64,000 nucleotides of DNA from Neobacillus sp. DY30 (GCF_030123065.1 NZ_CP126093.1:2050001-2114000), one strand, 5' to 3'. Counted from the first letter of the stretch, positions 7,367 through 15,275 are shown. Notes: a model not told the origin generated them from the letters alone. Numbers and translations: made by a program.

Positions 7367-8625
7367 AAAACGATTTTGAAGTATATATTAAAGAATTGTG
7401 TAAACAAATAAGAAATAAAGATGTACACTCTAGTATAAAACTTGAAATAAGTGATCATCTTCAGACACTTAAAGAGGAAGCCTTGCTTGCTGGACTCTCA
7501 GAAGAAGAGGCAATCGATCAAGCATTGGCTCGTATGGGAGATGTAAAGTTGCTTGGAAAGCAGCTTAACGAGACCCATAAAGCCCCAATGGATATCAAAA
7601 CCATACTTCCAGTAATGACAGCTTCACTGTTTGGATTACTAGTAATGTATTATTTACAATTTCATTCTACTTTTACAGAGATTCAGGATATGAAAGTATT
7701 TAATAAAAGTCTTATCTTTTACTTGTTAGGAATTCTGCTGATGCTAAGCTTGTCTACGTTTGATTATAGAAAGTTATTAAAGTTCTCCAAACACCTATAT
7801 GCGGGAACGGTCCTAATTCTATTAATAACTGTTCTTTTTGGTGTTAGAGTCGATGGTGTTCCTTTTTTAATCTTAGGTTTTGCCAATATTAATTTTACCG
7901 AGATTACTCCTTTTCTCCTTGTTATGTCCTTTGCTGGAATCTTTCATTCTTGGAATTGGAATGATTCTCGAAAATCTTGGCTTGGAGTAGGTATTCTGGC
8001 ATTACCTATCTTATTGTTATTAACAACAAGTGCCATAGCAACTTCTATCATTTGTATTATTGGCTGCACAGCCATTATGTTTGGATCTAGAGCCAGTCTT
8101 AAACAAGCAATAACATTCGCAGCAGCTGCCTCTATATGGCCAATCTTCAACCTGTTGGTTCTATCTCAAAATTATACATCGATCGATACCAAGGATATTA
8201 AAAAATTAGGCGCATCTGATTTTATTGGAAATAGTCTTAATCTAACCCCAAATTTAATTTCTGAAGTACATACAGATTTTATATTCACGTACATCATCTA
8301 TTCATTTGGCTGGTTAGCCGCGATTATTGCTTTCGTATTGGTTGTGTTTTTTATTTGGAGAATATTGAGTGCTGCGAAAAGCGTTAATTTCATTTATGGT
8401 AAAATGCTGGCTATAGGGTTGGCAGTAACCTTTGCTAGCCAATTTATACTAAGCATCCTGACAAACCTGGGCTTATCACCTTTACCTGGTGTAGCCATGC
8501 CATTCATGAGCTTTGGAGGCTCACATATATTGTTGGAGATGATTGCAGTAGGTCTGATTTTAAGCATATTCAGAAGACTAAAAGCAGCTGATATACTCTG
8601 GTTGGACGTAAAAAATAATACCTAA
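7357..8625 (+). CDS. FtsW/RodA/SpoVE-like membrane protein with N-terminal HAAS-type prefix
   Basis: A 422-residue protein. Residues 1-75 are a soluble HAAS/permease-prefix helix bundle (FEVYIKELCKQI; LSEEEAIDQALARMGDVKLL). About 9-10 membrane segments then follow in SEDS order. SEDS hallmarks remain: SEVHTDFIFTYI near residue 305 and LPGVAMPFMSFGGSHILLEM near residue 380. SEDS proteins polymerise peptidoglycan glycan strands with a partner class B PBP. This one is more divergent than FtsW or RodA, so activity is inferred. It is co-transcribed with the overlapping padR gene, a pairing that suggests conditional wall synthesis. Confidence 0.8.
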   Translation: MGLENDFEVYIKELCKQIRNKDVHSSIKLEISDHLQTLKEEALLAGLSEEEAIDQALARMGDVKLLGKQLNETHKAPMDIKTILPVMTASLFGLLVMYYLQFHSTFTEIQDMKVFNKSLIFYLLGILLMLSLSTFDYRKLLKFSKHLYAGTVLILLITVLFGVRVDGVPFLILGFANINFTEITPFLLVMSFAGIFHSWNWNDSRKSWLGVGILALPILLLLTTSAIATSIICIIGCTAIMFGSRASLKQAITFAAAASIWPIFNLLVLSQNYTSIDTKDIKKLGASDFIGNSLNLTPNLISEVHTDFIFTYIIYSFGWLAAIIAFVLVVFFIWRILSAAKSVNFIYGKMLAIGLAVTFASQFILSILTNLGLSPLPGVAMPFMSFGGSHILLEMIAVGLILSIFRRLKAADILWLDVKNNT

Positions 8626-8647
8626 ACTATTATAGTGATATTCCCTT

Positions 8648-8690
8648 AATTCCCCTCTTCGTAATATAAAAAAGGGGAATTATTTTTTTT
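8648..8690 (+). terminator. Rho-independent terminator of the padR/ftsW-like operon
   Basis: Stem AATTCCCCT / AGGGGAATT followed by A and eight T. Confidence 0.9.
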
Positions 8691-8896
8691 CATTTTAGGA
8701 TGCGTAAATTAGTTTAAGTGTAATAACTTCAAAATATCAAAAAATAACAGATGACTATGCCAATCATTTTTGACCCAGTATAAGTCTACTATGCATTAAA
8801 GAATGACTACTTTCTTATTACACATTCCTGCACCTTTACTTCCATAACCGCAGCAATCTATTTATGTATAAAAATTAGTTCTTATACATATTTTTC

Positions 8897-9196
8897 ATGC
8901 AATATGTTTCATTCAGTTTAATAAACATACTGCCAAAACATACATTCATTAAATGCCAACAACATAATGGAATTATTCTTATCGTGATTGGTATCATCTT
9001 TTTTCTCATTTCAAAGTGGTTATGGAAAAAGGGAGACCCCAAAGAGACCTTTATGGAAGCAATAGGAGATTTAATATCAGATTTAATAGGCTGGCAGTTA
9101 CCTGTTGTCTTTTCTGGAATAAAAGCGTGGTCATTATTTATATGGTTTATTGGGTTAGTATCAGTATTATTTGGAGTGGTATTGATTATATTCTAA
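8897..9196 (+). CDS. Small membrane protein, hypothetical
   Basis: A 99-codon frame with two strong membrane segments (IILIVIGIIFFLISKWLW and LFIWFIGLVSVLFGVVLIIF) separated by a short soluble part. I do not recognise the family. The start is uncertain: ATG 8897 has no good ribosome site, and the first 24 residues look less natural than the rest. The true start may be internal, or the gene may be 5'-truncated. A site-A-like sequence (AACGGGTGC) follows the stop by 6 bp. Confidence 0.5.
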   Translation: MQYVSFSLINILPKHTFIKCQQHNGIILIVIGIIFFLISKWLWKKGDPKETFMEAIGDLISDLIGWQLPVVFSGIKAWSLFIWFIGLVSVLFGVVLIIF

Positions 9197-9221
9197 TGCA
9201 ATAACGGGTGCAATAATTTAG
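9195..9221. repeat. Dispersed repeat, short site A core
   Basis: ATAACGGGTGCAATAATTTA directly after the stop of the preceding small gene. It has the core of site A, but no terminator hairpin follows. The next gene starts 14 bp later. Confidence 0.5.
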
Positions 9222-9234
9222 GAGAGAATTTCAA

Positions 9235-9444
9235 GTGAATGACAAAATTATGGAAACATCTATTGCAGAACTATACTCAAGACTTGCGGTAGCCCCTTTA
9301 TATATTATCCAACTGATATTTTGTATAGGCTACTTAATTTTCACACGAAAAGACAAAGGGATTTTTGTGTTTATATTTAAAATTTATTCCATTTTTATAA
9401 TTGTTAATTATCTTGTTGCACTTTATTATCGTTTCTTTCACTAA
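9235..9444 (+). CDS. Small membrane protein, hypothetical
   Basis: 69 residues with two predicted membrane helices (APLYIIQLIFCIGYLIF and IFKIYSIFIIVNYLVALYY) joined by a short charged loop (TRKDKG). The start is GTG 9235 with TAGGAGAG about 8 nt upstream. There is no recognisable family. It is bounded on both sides by AACGGGT repeat cores and fits the single-gene cassette pattern of this region. Confidence 0.6.
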   Translation: MNDKIMETSIAELYSRLAVAPLYIIQLIFCIGYLIFTRKDKGIFVFIFKIYSIFIIVNYLVALYYRFFH

Positions 9445-9510
9445 CGGGTAGCAAGAGTTAAGGATGGGATCGCTGCGGCGATCTTTTTTCTTGTTGAGCT
9501 AACGGGGCAG
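9440..9510. repeat. Dispersed repeat: complete site A plus left half of site B
   Basis: Site A: CTAACGGGTAGCAAGAG, then a perfect terminator GATCGC-TGCG-GCGATC with TTTTTT. It is followed at once by TTGTTGAGCTAACGGGGCAG, the left half of site B. The IS1111-type copy begins after the AG at 9509-9510, and the right half of site B (GTTAGTTGAATAAG) is at 11345 onward. Confidence 0.75.
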
Positions 9511-9627
9511 CATTCCTGTAATGAATGAAAATGAGATTTGAACAAAAAAATAACCTCTTGGTAGAATGAGAGAGTCCTAAGCCGGCAAGCAAAAAGGATA
9601 AACTCAATAAAACCAGGAGGATATGAA

Positions 9628-10923
9628 ATGAATTATAACCAAAATGAAAAGATTGCTCAAATTACTTCTCAAACTCTAATTATAGGCGTTGATATCGCGA
9701 AATTCAAACATGTGGCACGGGCACAGGACTACAGAGGAATAGAATTCGGATCACCTTGTTATTTTGAGAATACTAAGCAAGGATTTGAAGTGTTTCTCGA
9801 GTGGATCTTTCATTTAAAGGAAGATCAGGCCATGGAAAAAGTGATAGTAGGTATGGAACCTACTGGCCACTATTGGCTAAATCTAGCTCATATACTAAAA
9901 GAAAATAATATAAAGTTTGTCGCAGTGAACCCGTTACATGTAAAGAAAAGTAAGGAACTTGATGACAACTCACCGACTAAGAACGATGTGAAAGATGCTA
10001 AAGTCATCGCACAGCTGGTCAAGGATGGGAGATACGCTGAACCAACGATTCCACAAGGTGTTTATGCAGAACTCCGCGTGGCGAAAAAAATGCGTGATCT
10101 CTTAACTGACGACCTTCAAACGGTACAAGGTCAGATTCACAACTGGCTAGATCGCTATTTTCCTGAGTTTTTAACAGTCTTTAAGAGTTGGGAAGGGAAA
10201 GCAGCCTTGCAATTTTTAAGGCTAGGAGCCCTACCGTATGAACTAATTCATTTCACGGATCAGTACTTATTGGATCATTTACGAAAAGCAGTTAGTCGGA
10301 GTGTAGGACTAAACAAAATACTAGAGTTAAAACAAGCAGCTAGAGAGTCCATCGGACTATGCCAAGGTTCTAATATGGCCAAATTAGAACTAGCGACTCT
10401 GCTTGATAAATATGACTTGATACAAGAGAAGTTCGTAGAACTTGATAATAAGATTGATAACCTAATTGAACATATCCCTGGCGTTCAACAAATGTTAGCT
10501 ATTAAGGGAGTAGGGAGAGATACGGTTGCCGGCTTCTTTGCGGAAGTTGGAAATCTTCAAGACTATAATCACCCTAGACAAATCATAAAGCTAGCTGGAT
10601 TGAGCTTGAAGGAGAACACCTCTGGCAAGCATAAAGGACAAACAAAAATCACAAAACGAGGTAGGAAGAAGCTGAGGGCTCTCCTCTTCAGGGTTTGTAT
10701 GATCATGGTCGCGAAGAATTCGGCCTTTAATGCATTGCATACCTATTATACTCAACGCCCGGATAATCCACTCAAGAAAATGCAGTCTCTGATTGCCTTA
10801 TGCAATAAGTTAATACGTTTATTCTTTGCCATTGGTAAGAAACAATTTGAGTTTAGTGAAGAGCGAATGTTAAAGGATATTCCTCATATGAGAGCAAACA
10901 TAGAAGTTGAAAAAGCAGCTTAA
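9628..10923 (+). CDS. IS1111-type IS110 family transposase, copy 1
   Basis: 431 residues. DEDD domain: IIGVDIAKFKHVARA near residue 18, VGMEPTGHYWLNLAH near 73, and SPTKNDVKDAKVIAQLVKDG near 110. Tnp_20 domain: HIPGVQQMLAIKGVGRDTVA near residue 277, and LAGLSLKENTSGKHKGQTKI with the candidate catalytic serine. By eye it is over 90 percent identical to copy 2 (15493-16788). It is intact, with GGAGG 8 nt before ATG 9628. It cuts and joins DNA as a circular intermediate at sites specified by the element's own RNA. Confidence 0.92.
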   Translation: MNYNQNEKIAQITSQTLIIGVDIAKFKHVARAQDYRGIEFGSPCYFENTKQGFEVFLEWIFHLKEDQAMEKVIVGMEPTGHYWLNLAHILKENNIKFVAVNPLHVKKSKELDDNSPTKNDVKDAKVIAQLVKDGRYAEPTIPQGVYAELRVAKKMRDLLTDDLQTVQGQIHNWLDRYFPEFLTVFKSWEGKAALQFLRLGALPYELIHFTDQYLLDHLRKAVSRSVGLNKILELKQAARESIGLCQGSNMAKLELATLLDKYDLIQEKFVELDNKIDNLIEHIPGVQQMLAIKGVGRDTVAGFFAEVGNLQDYNHPRQIIKLAGLSLKENTSGKHKGQTKITKRGRKKLRALLFRVCMIMVAKNSAFNALHTYYTQRPDNPLKKMQSLIALCNKLIRLFFAIGKKQFEFSEERMLKDIPHMRANIEVEKAA

Positions 10924-10964
10924 TTCAGTTGAAACAGTAAAGTAGAAAAGAGTTTTAGTTTTAA

Positions 10965-11164
10965 AAGTCTCGTACATTTGAAGCACGGATTAGTCAGCAA
11001 AGCAACTAAACATCGGGCAATGACCCTGTGGGGCAGCATGACTGACATCCACCTCATGGAAAGGTTGGACGAAGGAATTTGAGAGCGAAGACTCTGTGAG
11101 ACATGGGAGGGTTGACCTCCATGAGATATGTGGACATCCACCAGTGCGATCATATTTTTACTCA
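10965..11164 (+). ncRNA. Candidate bridge/seek RNA of IS1111-type copy 1
   Basis: The 3' noncoding region keeps about 200 bp almost unchanged between the two IS copies, although the bases around it have drifted. It has clear hairpins: CATGGGAGG / CCTCCATG at 11102-11123 and GTGG-ACAT-CCAC at 11130-11141. A loop at 11003-11036 holds CAACTAAAC, the reverse complement of the site B right half, and GGGGCAG, identical to the site B left half at 9504-9510. The two segments are separated by a small GGG/CCC hairpin. This is the layout expected of a target-binding loop. The RNA ends are unknown. Confidence 0.7.
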
Positions 11165-11344
11165 TTTACCATTTTTTGCAAATGCGTGGCTAAAGAGCAA
11201 CAGTCTTTTTTTCTTCGAAAGCCCAAATTTATCCTTACGAGATAAATCCAACCATAGTAGCGAGCATTTACTCAAAAATAACATTCTATAAAATACTGAG
11301 AAAGCTGGAGAAAACGTGAGTTTTCACTTTGTTTATTGAGGGAG

Positions 11345-11608
11345 GTTAGTTGAATAAGATGATAGATGTAATCCTTTGGGATTAAATGTTTTGCTTTGTT
11401 AGAACGATAAATTAATTGGTATCTATAATGACTAGTTACAAGGAAGTCAATTTTAAGCTTTACTTAATACAAAATGAAGTTTTCTGGAATGATTATTTGC
11501 GTTGAGCAATCATAAGAATTAGTTGAGTCTCTACCTTGCTCAAATTTATGAAGAATATCTACTTATTGAGTTAAACGGGAACGTAGAAAAAAGGGATGTG
11601 AAATAGAA
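11345..11608. other. Right half of site B and gene-poor DNA
   Basis: GTTAGTTGAATAAG (11345-11358) completes the target interrupted by IS copy 1. The remaining DNA has no convincing gene. A degenerate site A/B core (AGTTAAACGGGAACG) is at 11570-11584. Confidence 0.5.
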
Positions 11609-11686
11609 ATGGAGAAAAAATTATTATCTATTGGATTACAAATTTTAGTTTTATATTCGTTTGTATTAATTTGTTTATTTAAATAA
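11609..11686 (+). CDS. Putative 25-residue hydrophobic peptide
   Basis: ATG 11609 to TAA 11686. It encodes MEKKLLSIGLQ followed by a hydrophobic stretch ending LICLFK, one predicted membrane helix. AAGGGATGTG lies about 9 nt upstream, which favours translation. No family is recognised. It may be a small membrane peptide or a decayed gene; the next frame, also broken, starts 4 bp after it. Confidence 0.35.
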   Translation: MEKKLLSIGLQILVLYSFVLICLFK

Positions 11687-11690
11687 AGGT

Positions 11691-11839
11691 ATGGACTTAA
11701 TTGAAAAAGAATTTGGGAAAAGGGCAATCATTCGTGGGGGGGGATTTATCTTTTTCAACCATCAGATGCCATCAAGGTCATACACAAATGCAAAGAACTT
11801 GGACTGAACATACTTGGCTCAATTTATCAGAATATTTAA
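11691..11839 (+). pseudogene. Frameshifted fragment of a small hypothetical protein
   Basis: Frame 1 from ATG 11691 reads MDLIEKEFGKRAIIRGG and then runs into a tract of eight G. In another frame the continuation reads IYLFQPSDAIKVIHKCKELG and ends at TAA 11839. Joining the two halves gives a sensible globular protein start, so a frameshift in the poly-G tract is likely. The fragment is also short, suggesting a 3' truncation. Sequencing error or slippage at the tract are alternatives. Confidence 0.5.
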
Positions 11840-11862
11840 AATATTCAAAGGGGGAATGATTT

Positions 11863-12393
11863 TTGAAAAAGAATATTTTTAGTTTTATACTTGTTATTAT
11901 TTCAATTTTTCTGTTAAGTATTGGGATTTATCAAGGAATTAAAATTCACAAATTAGGAATTAAAAATCACAAATTAGCTTCAAGCTTAGAAGAAAAAGCA
12001 ATAAAAGAAGTAAAAGCAAAAGCAGAAATAAAAGCACAAAAAAAAGAAATAGCAGAAATTAAACAAAAAGTAGAAGATATGGAATTTGGAGATAAACTTT
12101 GGGATATGATTTATAATGCAAAAATTGATGTAATAAAAAATGAAACAACCTTCATAAAAAGTTATACAATGATAAATACCAGTGGTAAAGCATTAAAGGA
12201 TGTATTTATTGATTATTTTATTTATGATAAAAATGGAGTTAAAATTGCTAAATCAACTATGGTTTATACTGAACATATTGGAATTGGTCAAAAGTTTACA
12301 ATGACAGCAGATGTAAGTGCAATTCAAGGTAGAGATATTGAATTAAATTATGTAACTTGGGATTATGCCGAAGGAACAGATATTACGAATTAA
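11863..12393 (+). CDS. Membrane-anchored coiled-coil protein, hypothetical
   Basis: 176 residues. The order is an N-terminal membrane helix (IFSFILVIISIFLLSIGIYQ), a Lys/Glu/Ala-rich coiled coil at about residues 35-80, and a C-terminal beta domain with FIKSYTMINTSGKALKDVFI and KSTMVYTEHIGIGQKFTMTA. The latter resembles FxLYD-like extracellular beta-sandwich domains. The start is TTG 11863 with AAAGGGGGAATG about 7 nt upstream. The protein is expected to be anchored in the membrane with the beta domain outside. The function is unknown. A site A repeat with a terminator follows. Confidence 0.6.
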   Translation: MKKNIFSFILVIISIFLLSIGIYQGIKIHKLGIKNHKLASSLEEKAIKEVKAKAEIKAQKKEIAEIKQKVEDMEFGDKLWDMIYNAKIDVIKNETTFIKSYTMINTSGKALKDVFIDYFIYDKNGVKIAKSTMVYTEHIGIGQKFTMTADVSAIQGRDIELNYVTWDYAEGTDITN

Positions 12394-12404
12394 AATATTG
12401 TGAA

Positions 12405-12500
12405 GTTTTGTACTTAAACTATAGGGTGCGATTGTTCAATAAGAACAGTCGCTTTTCTTGTTCCGCTAACGAGGCAGGTTAGTTGAAGTAGAATTATGGG
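12405..12500. repeat. Dispersed repeat: complete A-B pair, uninterrupted
   Basis: Site A: TACTTAAACTATAGGGTGCG, with terminator hairpin GCGATTGTTC / GAACAGTCGC and TTTTCTTG. Site B follows directly: GCTAACGAGGCAGGTTAGTT (12465-12484). This shows the undisturbed A-B order between two accessory genes. Confidence 0.7.
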
Positions 12501-12538
12501 TAATTGTAGTAAAATGTTTTTATTAGGGGGAATGTGTT

Positions 12539-13102
12539 GTGAAACATAGAAAAGAAAAAGACCTAGTGACTAATGAAATGACTGAGGATGATATCTGGAA
12601 CTTTCTTATGAAACATTTAGATGAATATAAATCCCCAACAGAAAACAAAAGAAAAGACCAAATGACTAAGGACGATATCTGGAACGCAGTTATTAAAATG
12701 ATGGGCAAATATGACTTCCCAACAGAAAACCAAATTGCTAATGAAGTATTTATTGTTTTTAATTACTATTCAGAAATGGAAAGTGGAGGTCACGAAAGTT
12801 TGTTCACTTGGTTCTCATGGCATATTGAGAAAGTAGGAATAACCAATTACTTGAAGGAACTTACAGGTATTCTTGAAAAAATTGGTGCTTATGATTATTC
12901 AAAAATTGAAAAAGAATATGGTGAAGAATTATGGAAACTATTCAAAGCATTGGAAAATAATGATAATGAAGAAGAGGATTTTTCTAGTATTCTCAGGAAA
13001 GCGAATAATGAATATAAAAAACTCGATGGGAAATTGGGTGATTTATTAGAAACTTATTTTGTTAGTATTTATACTGAATTGATTGAAGTAGTTGAAGATT
13101 AA
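12539..13102 (+). CDS. DMP19/DUF4375-family protein with N-terminal internal duplication
   Basis: 187 residues. Residues 65-187 match the DUF4375 (DMP19-like) pattern: VFIVFNYYSEMESGGHESLF, YLKELTGILEKIGAYDY, LLETYFVSIYTELIEVVED. DMP19 of Neisseria is a DNA-mimic protein that antagonises a DNA-binding regulator; the Bacillus homologues are uncharacterised. Residues 14-39 and 42-67 are a tandem duplication around TEDDIWN / TKDDIWN and SPTEN / FPTEN. The start is GTG 12539 with TAGGGGGAAT about 7 nt upstream. It is strongly acidic. It sits between site B (12465) and site A (13111). Confidence 0.7.
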   Translation: MKHRKEKDLVTNEMTEDDIWNFLMKHLDEYKSPTENKRKDQMTKDDIWNAVIKMMGKYDFPTENQIANEVFIVFNYYSEMESGGHESLFTWFSWHIEKVGITNYLKELTGILEKIGAYDYSKIEKEYGEELWKLFKALENNDNEEEDFSSILRKANNEYKKLDGKLGDLLETYFVSIYTELIEVVED

Positions 13103-13104
13103 GT

Positions 13105-13165
13105 CGTTCTTCAACAAACGGGTAGCAAGAGTGAAATAAAGCAACGCATTCAAGATGCGCTGCTT
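13105..13165. repeat. Dispersed repeat, site A with terminator
   Basis: CAACAAACGGGTAGCAAGAG, then hairpin GCAACGCAT / ATGCGCTGC with a T-rich tail. It ends the DMP19-type gene, and may also serve the convergent recombinase gene. Confidence 0.65.
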
Positions 13166-13174
13166 TATTCATTT

Positions 13175-14020
13175 TTAAAAATACTTCATATATAATTGCT
13201 GCCTGATGCTTCCGCTTAACTGGGCATATATCCGGGTGGTTTCACTTTTTTCATGACCTAATAGGCTTTGAATAACATCTAGAGGTGCTCCATTATTCAA
13301 TAAATGGGTTGCATAGCTGTGCCTTAGTTGGTGCGGATGAATTTCTTTGTTAATGCTGGCGCGGTTTGAAATCCGCTTAATAATGTATCGCATCTGGGCA
13401 ATGCTCATTCGATGAGGATCCCGTTCCGTGACAAAAATAGCAGTGTCCCTGTCTTCGCGATTATCTAGGTATCGTTTTAACCAAATTTCGCTGCGGATAT
13501 TGAAATAGACCTCCCGTTCCTTATCGCCTTTACCTCTGATAATGGCGGATCGGTTCGACCAATTAATTCTGCCTCTATCTAAGGAAACAATTTCTCCTAT
13601 TCGGCATCCAGTGGAGAACATGAATTCAAACAGAGCCTTTTCCATTGGGGTGCAGCAGGCTTCCCGTAAATGCTCAATTTCCATTTCGGTCAGAAATTTA
13701 GGTATTCTTTTCCCGGTTTTAGGTTCTTTAATTTTAGCTGCTGGGTTTTTGGGGATATGCCCTTCTTCATGAGACCATCGAAATAATGATTTCATAAAAC
13801 GAATTCGATGAGCCAAACTTGCAGGCTTAAGGCTTTCACTTGATTTTGCTAAATAAGCTTTTAATTGAACCGTAGTGATCGTATCAAGTTGAACATCATT
13901 AATAAAGCGTATAAGTAAGCCGGACTGTAGTTTATATGCTTTTAATGTTTGCGGCGAAAATCCTTCAATACGTTTATCAGATTCATACGTTTCCCAAGCT
14001 TGTGACAATAACAAGTTCAT
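13175..14020 (-). CDS. Tyrosine recombinase / integrase, XerC/XerD-like
   Basis: 281 residues. The N-terminal SAM-like core-binding domain (RIEGFSPQTLKAYKLQSGLL) is about residues 5-90. In the catalytic domain, TGCRIGEIVSLD holds the first Arg, KGDKER the Lys, HPHQLRHSYATHLL the His-x-x-Arg, LLGHEKSETT the second His, and TRIYAQL the Tyr nucleophile. All catalytic residues are present, so it is probably active. Its role is unknown: it lies in the middle of the tRNA-Arg island, not next to either att repeat. It could therefore be a resident Xer-like enzyme of a nested element. Confidence 0.88.
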   Translation of the reverse strand: MNLLLSQAWETYESDKRIEGFSPQTLKAYKLQSGLLIRFINDVQLDTITTVQLKAYLAKSSESLKPASLAHRIRFMKSLFRWSHEEGHIPKNPAAKIKEPKTGKRIPKFLTEMEIEHLREACCTPMEKALFEFMFSTGCRIGEIVSLDRGRINWSNRSAIIRGKGDKEREVYFNIRSEIWLKRYLDNREDRDTAIFVTERDPHRMSIAQMRYIIKRISNRASINKEIHPHQLRHSYATHLLNNGAPLDVIQSLLGHEKSETTRIYAQLSGSIRQQLYMKYF

Positions 14021-14090
14021 CTCTCCCTAAAAATTCTATTTTTCAGGAATTATTGACCTGATTCACGAAATTGAAACGGAGGTTCTTATT

Positions 14091-14130
14091 AAGCTAAAGG
14101 TGCAGTTTAGTGGAAGAAGGGATTATAGTA
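14091..14130. repeat. Dispersed repeat, site B (intact)
   Basis: AAGCTAAAGGTGCAG followed by TTTAGTGGAAGAAGG, then TATAGTAAAAT as a possible -10. It precedes a gene remnant at 14208-14405. Confidence 0.6.
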
Positions 14131-14207
14131 AAATAAGGCTGGTTATTGATAAAAATCTAAGTTATATGACTTATTAGCAACCAGTCGTGATAATATTGGT
14201 TATTTAA

Positions 14208-14405
14208 ATCGAAGGTTATTTACATCAAGTTCTACTTACTGGTAAAAAGTGTCCCAAACAACAGTTAGAGCAAAAATATCTGCAAGCAAAAGAGTTAACC
14301 TATGAGATAAAAGACCTTCCTAATGTGTTTTGTAGGTTTCACAATTTTGAGCCAATTCCTTATGACTGCGATATAAAAGTCGAGTTTGTTATTGATACCA
14401 TATAG
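14208..14405 (+). pseudogene. Remnant of a hypothetical gene
   Basis: An open stretch of 65 codons without a start codon. It contains GYLHQVLLTGKKCPKQQLEQ and, near the end, FCRFHNFEPIPYDCDIKVEF before TAG. Composition is protein-like, but in-frame stops cut it off upstream. A site B lies before it and a degenerate site A after it (AAGCTAACGAAACCGTATAG at 14430-14449, then terminator ACACCT / AGGTGT with TTTTTT). It looks like a decayed cassette gene of unknown function. Confidence 0.4.
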
Positions 14406-14429
14406 ATAGAGTTTATTCACCTTCTTATT

Positions 14430-14484
14430 AAGCTAACGAAACCGTATAGCAAGACAACAGACACCTAAAATAGGTGTATTTTTT
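14430..14484. repeat. Dispersed repeat, degenerate site A with terminator
   Basis: AAGCTAACGAAACCGTATAG, then hairpin ACACCT-AAAAT-AGGTGT and ATTTTTT. It has the same core-plus-terminator layout as the other site A copies. Confidence 0.55.
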
Positions 14485-14557
14485 ATGGAAGTATATTCAA
14501 TTCATAAAGTGTCGAAAATATTTAATATGTCTAAGGTCCGTTGGAGTGGATTTATAA

Positions 14558-15124
14558 ATGGAATATAAAGAAAATGTAAAAAAGATGATTGACGATAATA
14601 CCAATCAGGCCCAAGAAATAATACAACAAAAAATTGAGATTTGGTCCAATCATGTAGTCTTCTCAGGTTTATGGTGGTTTGGGGTAGTACTATCCATTAT
14701 ACCTTGGCTTATTTGGATAAAATACAGAAAAAAGGATAGTACCGACCGTATTTTATATGCTGGTTTTTACGTAATCATTGTATCACTTTGTTTGGATGTG
14801 GTAGGAGATCAATTTGGTTTTTGGCATTATAGATTTAATGTAATGCCTGTACTTCCAACTTATTTTCCTTGGGATATTACATTAATGCCAATATCCGTCA
14901 TGTTTATTCTGCAAATTAAACCTGCTTTTAATCCAGTTATAAAAGCAATATTGTTTGCACTTTTTTCTGCGTATATAGCCGAACCATTCTTTCATTGGAT
15001 GGGCGTTTATGTTCTAACTGGATGGAAATATTCCTATTCCTTCCCTATACAGATCATAATATATTTAATTGCACATTACCTTAGTAGAAGAGAAAGATTT
15101 TCCCCGTTTTATATCAAGAAGTAA
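14558..15124 (+). CDS. CBO0543-family integral membrane protein
   Basis: 188 residues. A soluble N-terminal part of about 30 residues is followed by five or six membrane segments, with the characteristic DQFGFWHYRFNVMPVLPTYF and LPISVMFIL-like region and the ending WKYSYSFPIQIIIYLIAHYL. This matches the CBO0543 family, common in Bacillaceae and clostridia and of unknown function. ATG 14558 has TTGGAGTGG about 9 nt upstream. A second member lies at 62317-62754. It is isolated between repeat copies. Confidence 0.75.
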   Translation: MEYKENVKKMIDDNTNQAQEIIQQKIEIWSNHVVFSGLWWFGVVLSIIPWLIWIKYRKKDSTDRILYAGFYVIIVSLCLDVVGDQFGFWHYRFNVMPVLPTYFPWDITLMPISVMFILQIKPAFNPVIKAILFALFSAYIAEPFFHWMGVYVLTGWKYSYSFPIQIIIYLIAHYLSRRERFSPFYIKK

Positions 15125-15141
15125 CTAAAGATATTATTAAT

Positions 15142-15165
15142 AGTCCTTCAAGGGCTCTTTTTGTT
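15142..15165 (+). terminator. Terminator after the CBO0543-family gene
   Basis: Short stem AGTCC / GGGCT with TTCAA loop, followed by CTTTTTG. Confidence 0.6.
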
Positions 15166-15207
15166 TGCTTTTTAATGAAAGTGACAAGCAACTAACGAAT
15201 ATCTCTA

Positions 15208-15275
15208 GTGATAAAACAGAGCTGTCATAAAAGGCAGTCTTTTTTATTGAGCTAACGGGCAGCATTCCTGTAATA
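15208..15275. repeat. Dispersed repeat with solo IS1111 left end
   Basis: A terminator-like segment (CTGTC / GGCAG, then TTTTTTA) is followed by TTGAGCTAACGGGCAG, the left half of site B. Then comes CATTCCTGTAATAAAAC instead of the normal TTTAGTTG. The first 12 bases after the AG equal the left end of the IS1111-type copies, so this looks like the scar of a deleted copy. Confidence 0.5.

Larger units (their letters stand above)
9511..11344 (+). mobile_element. IS1111-type (IS110 superfamily) insertion sequence, copy 1
   Basis: A 1834-bp element with 117 bp before the transposase gene and about 420 bp of noncoding DNA after it, typical of the IS1111 group. Imperfect subterminal inverted repeats are visible: TTCCTGTAATGAATGAAAAT at the left against the complement of ACTTTGTTTATTGAGGG at the right. 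The ends were placed by comparing copies 1 and 2 with intact site B. Both insert next to the dinucleotide AG, which is found at both junctions. Direct target repeats longer than this are absent, as expected. Confidence 0.8.

Noticed and set aside
10920-11291. Small frames on both strands in the IS1111 3' region
   Set aside because: They overlap the conserved structured RNA on both IS copies; conservation follows RNA pairing, not codons, and no ribosome site supports them.
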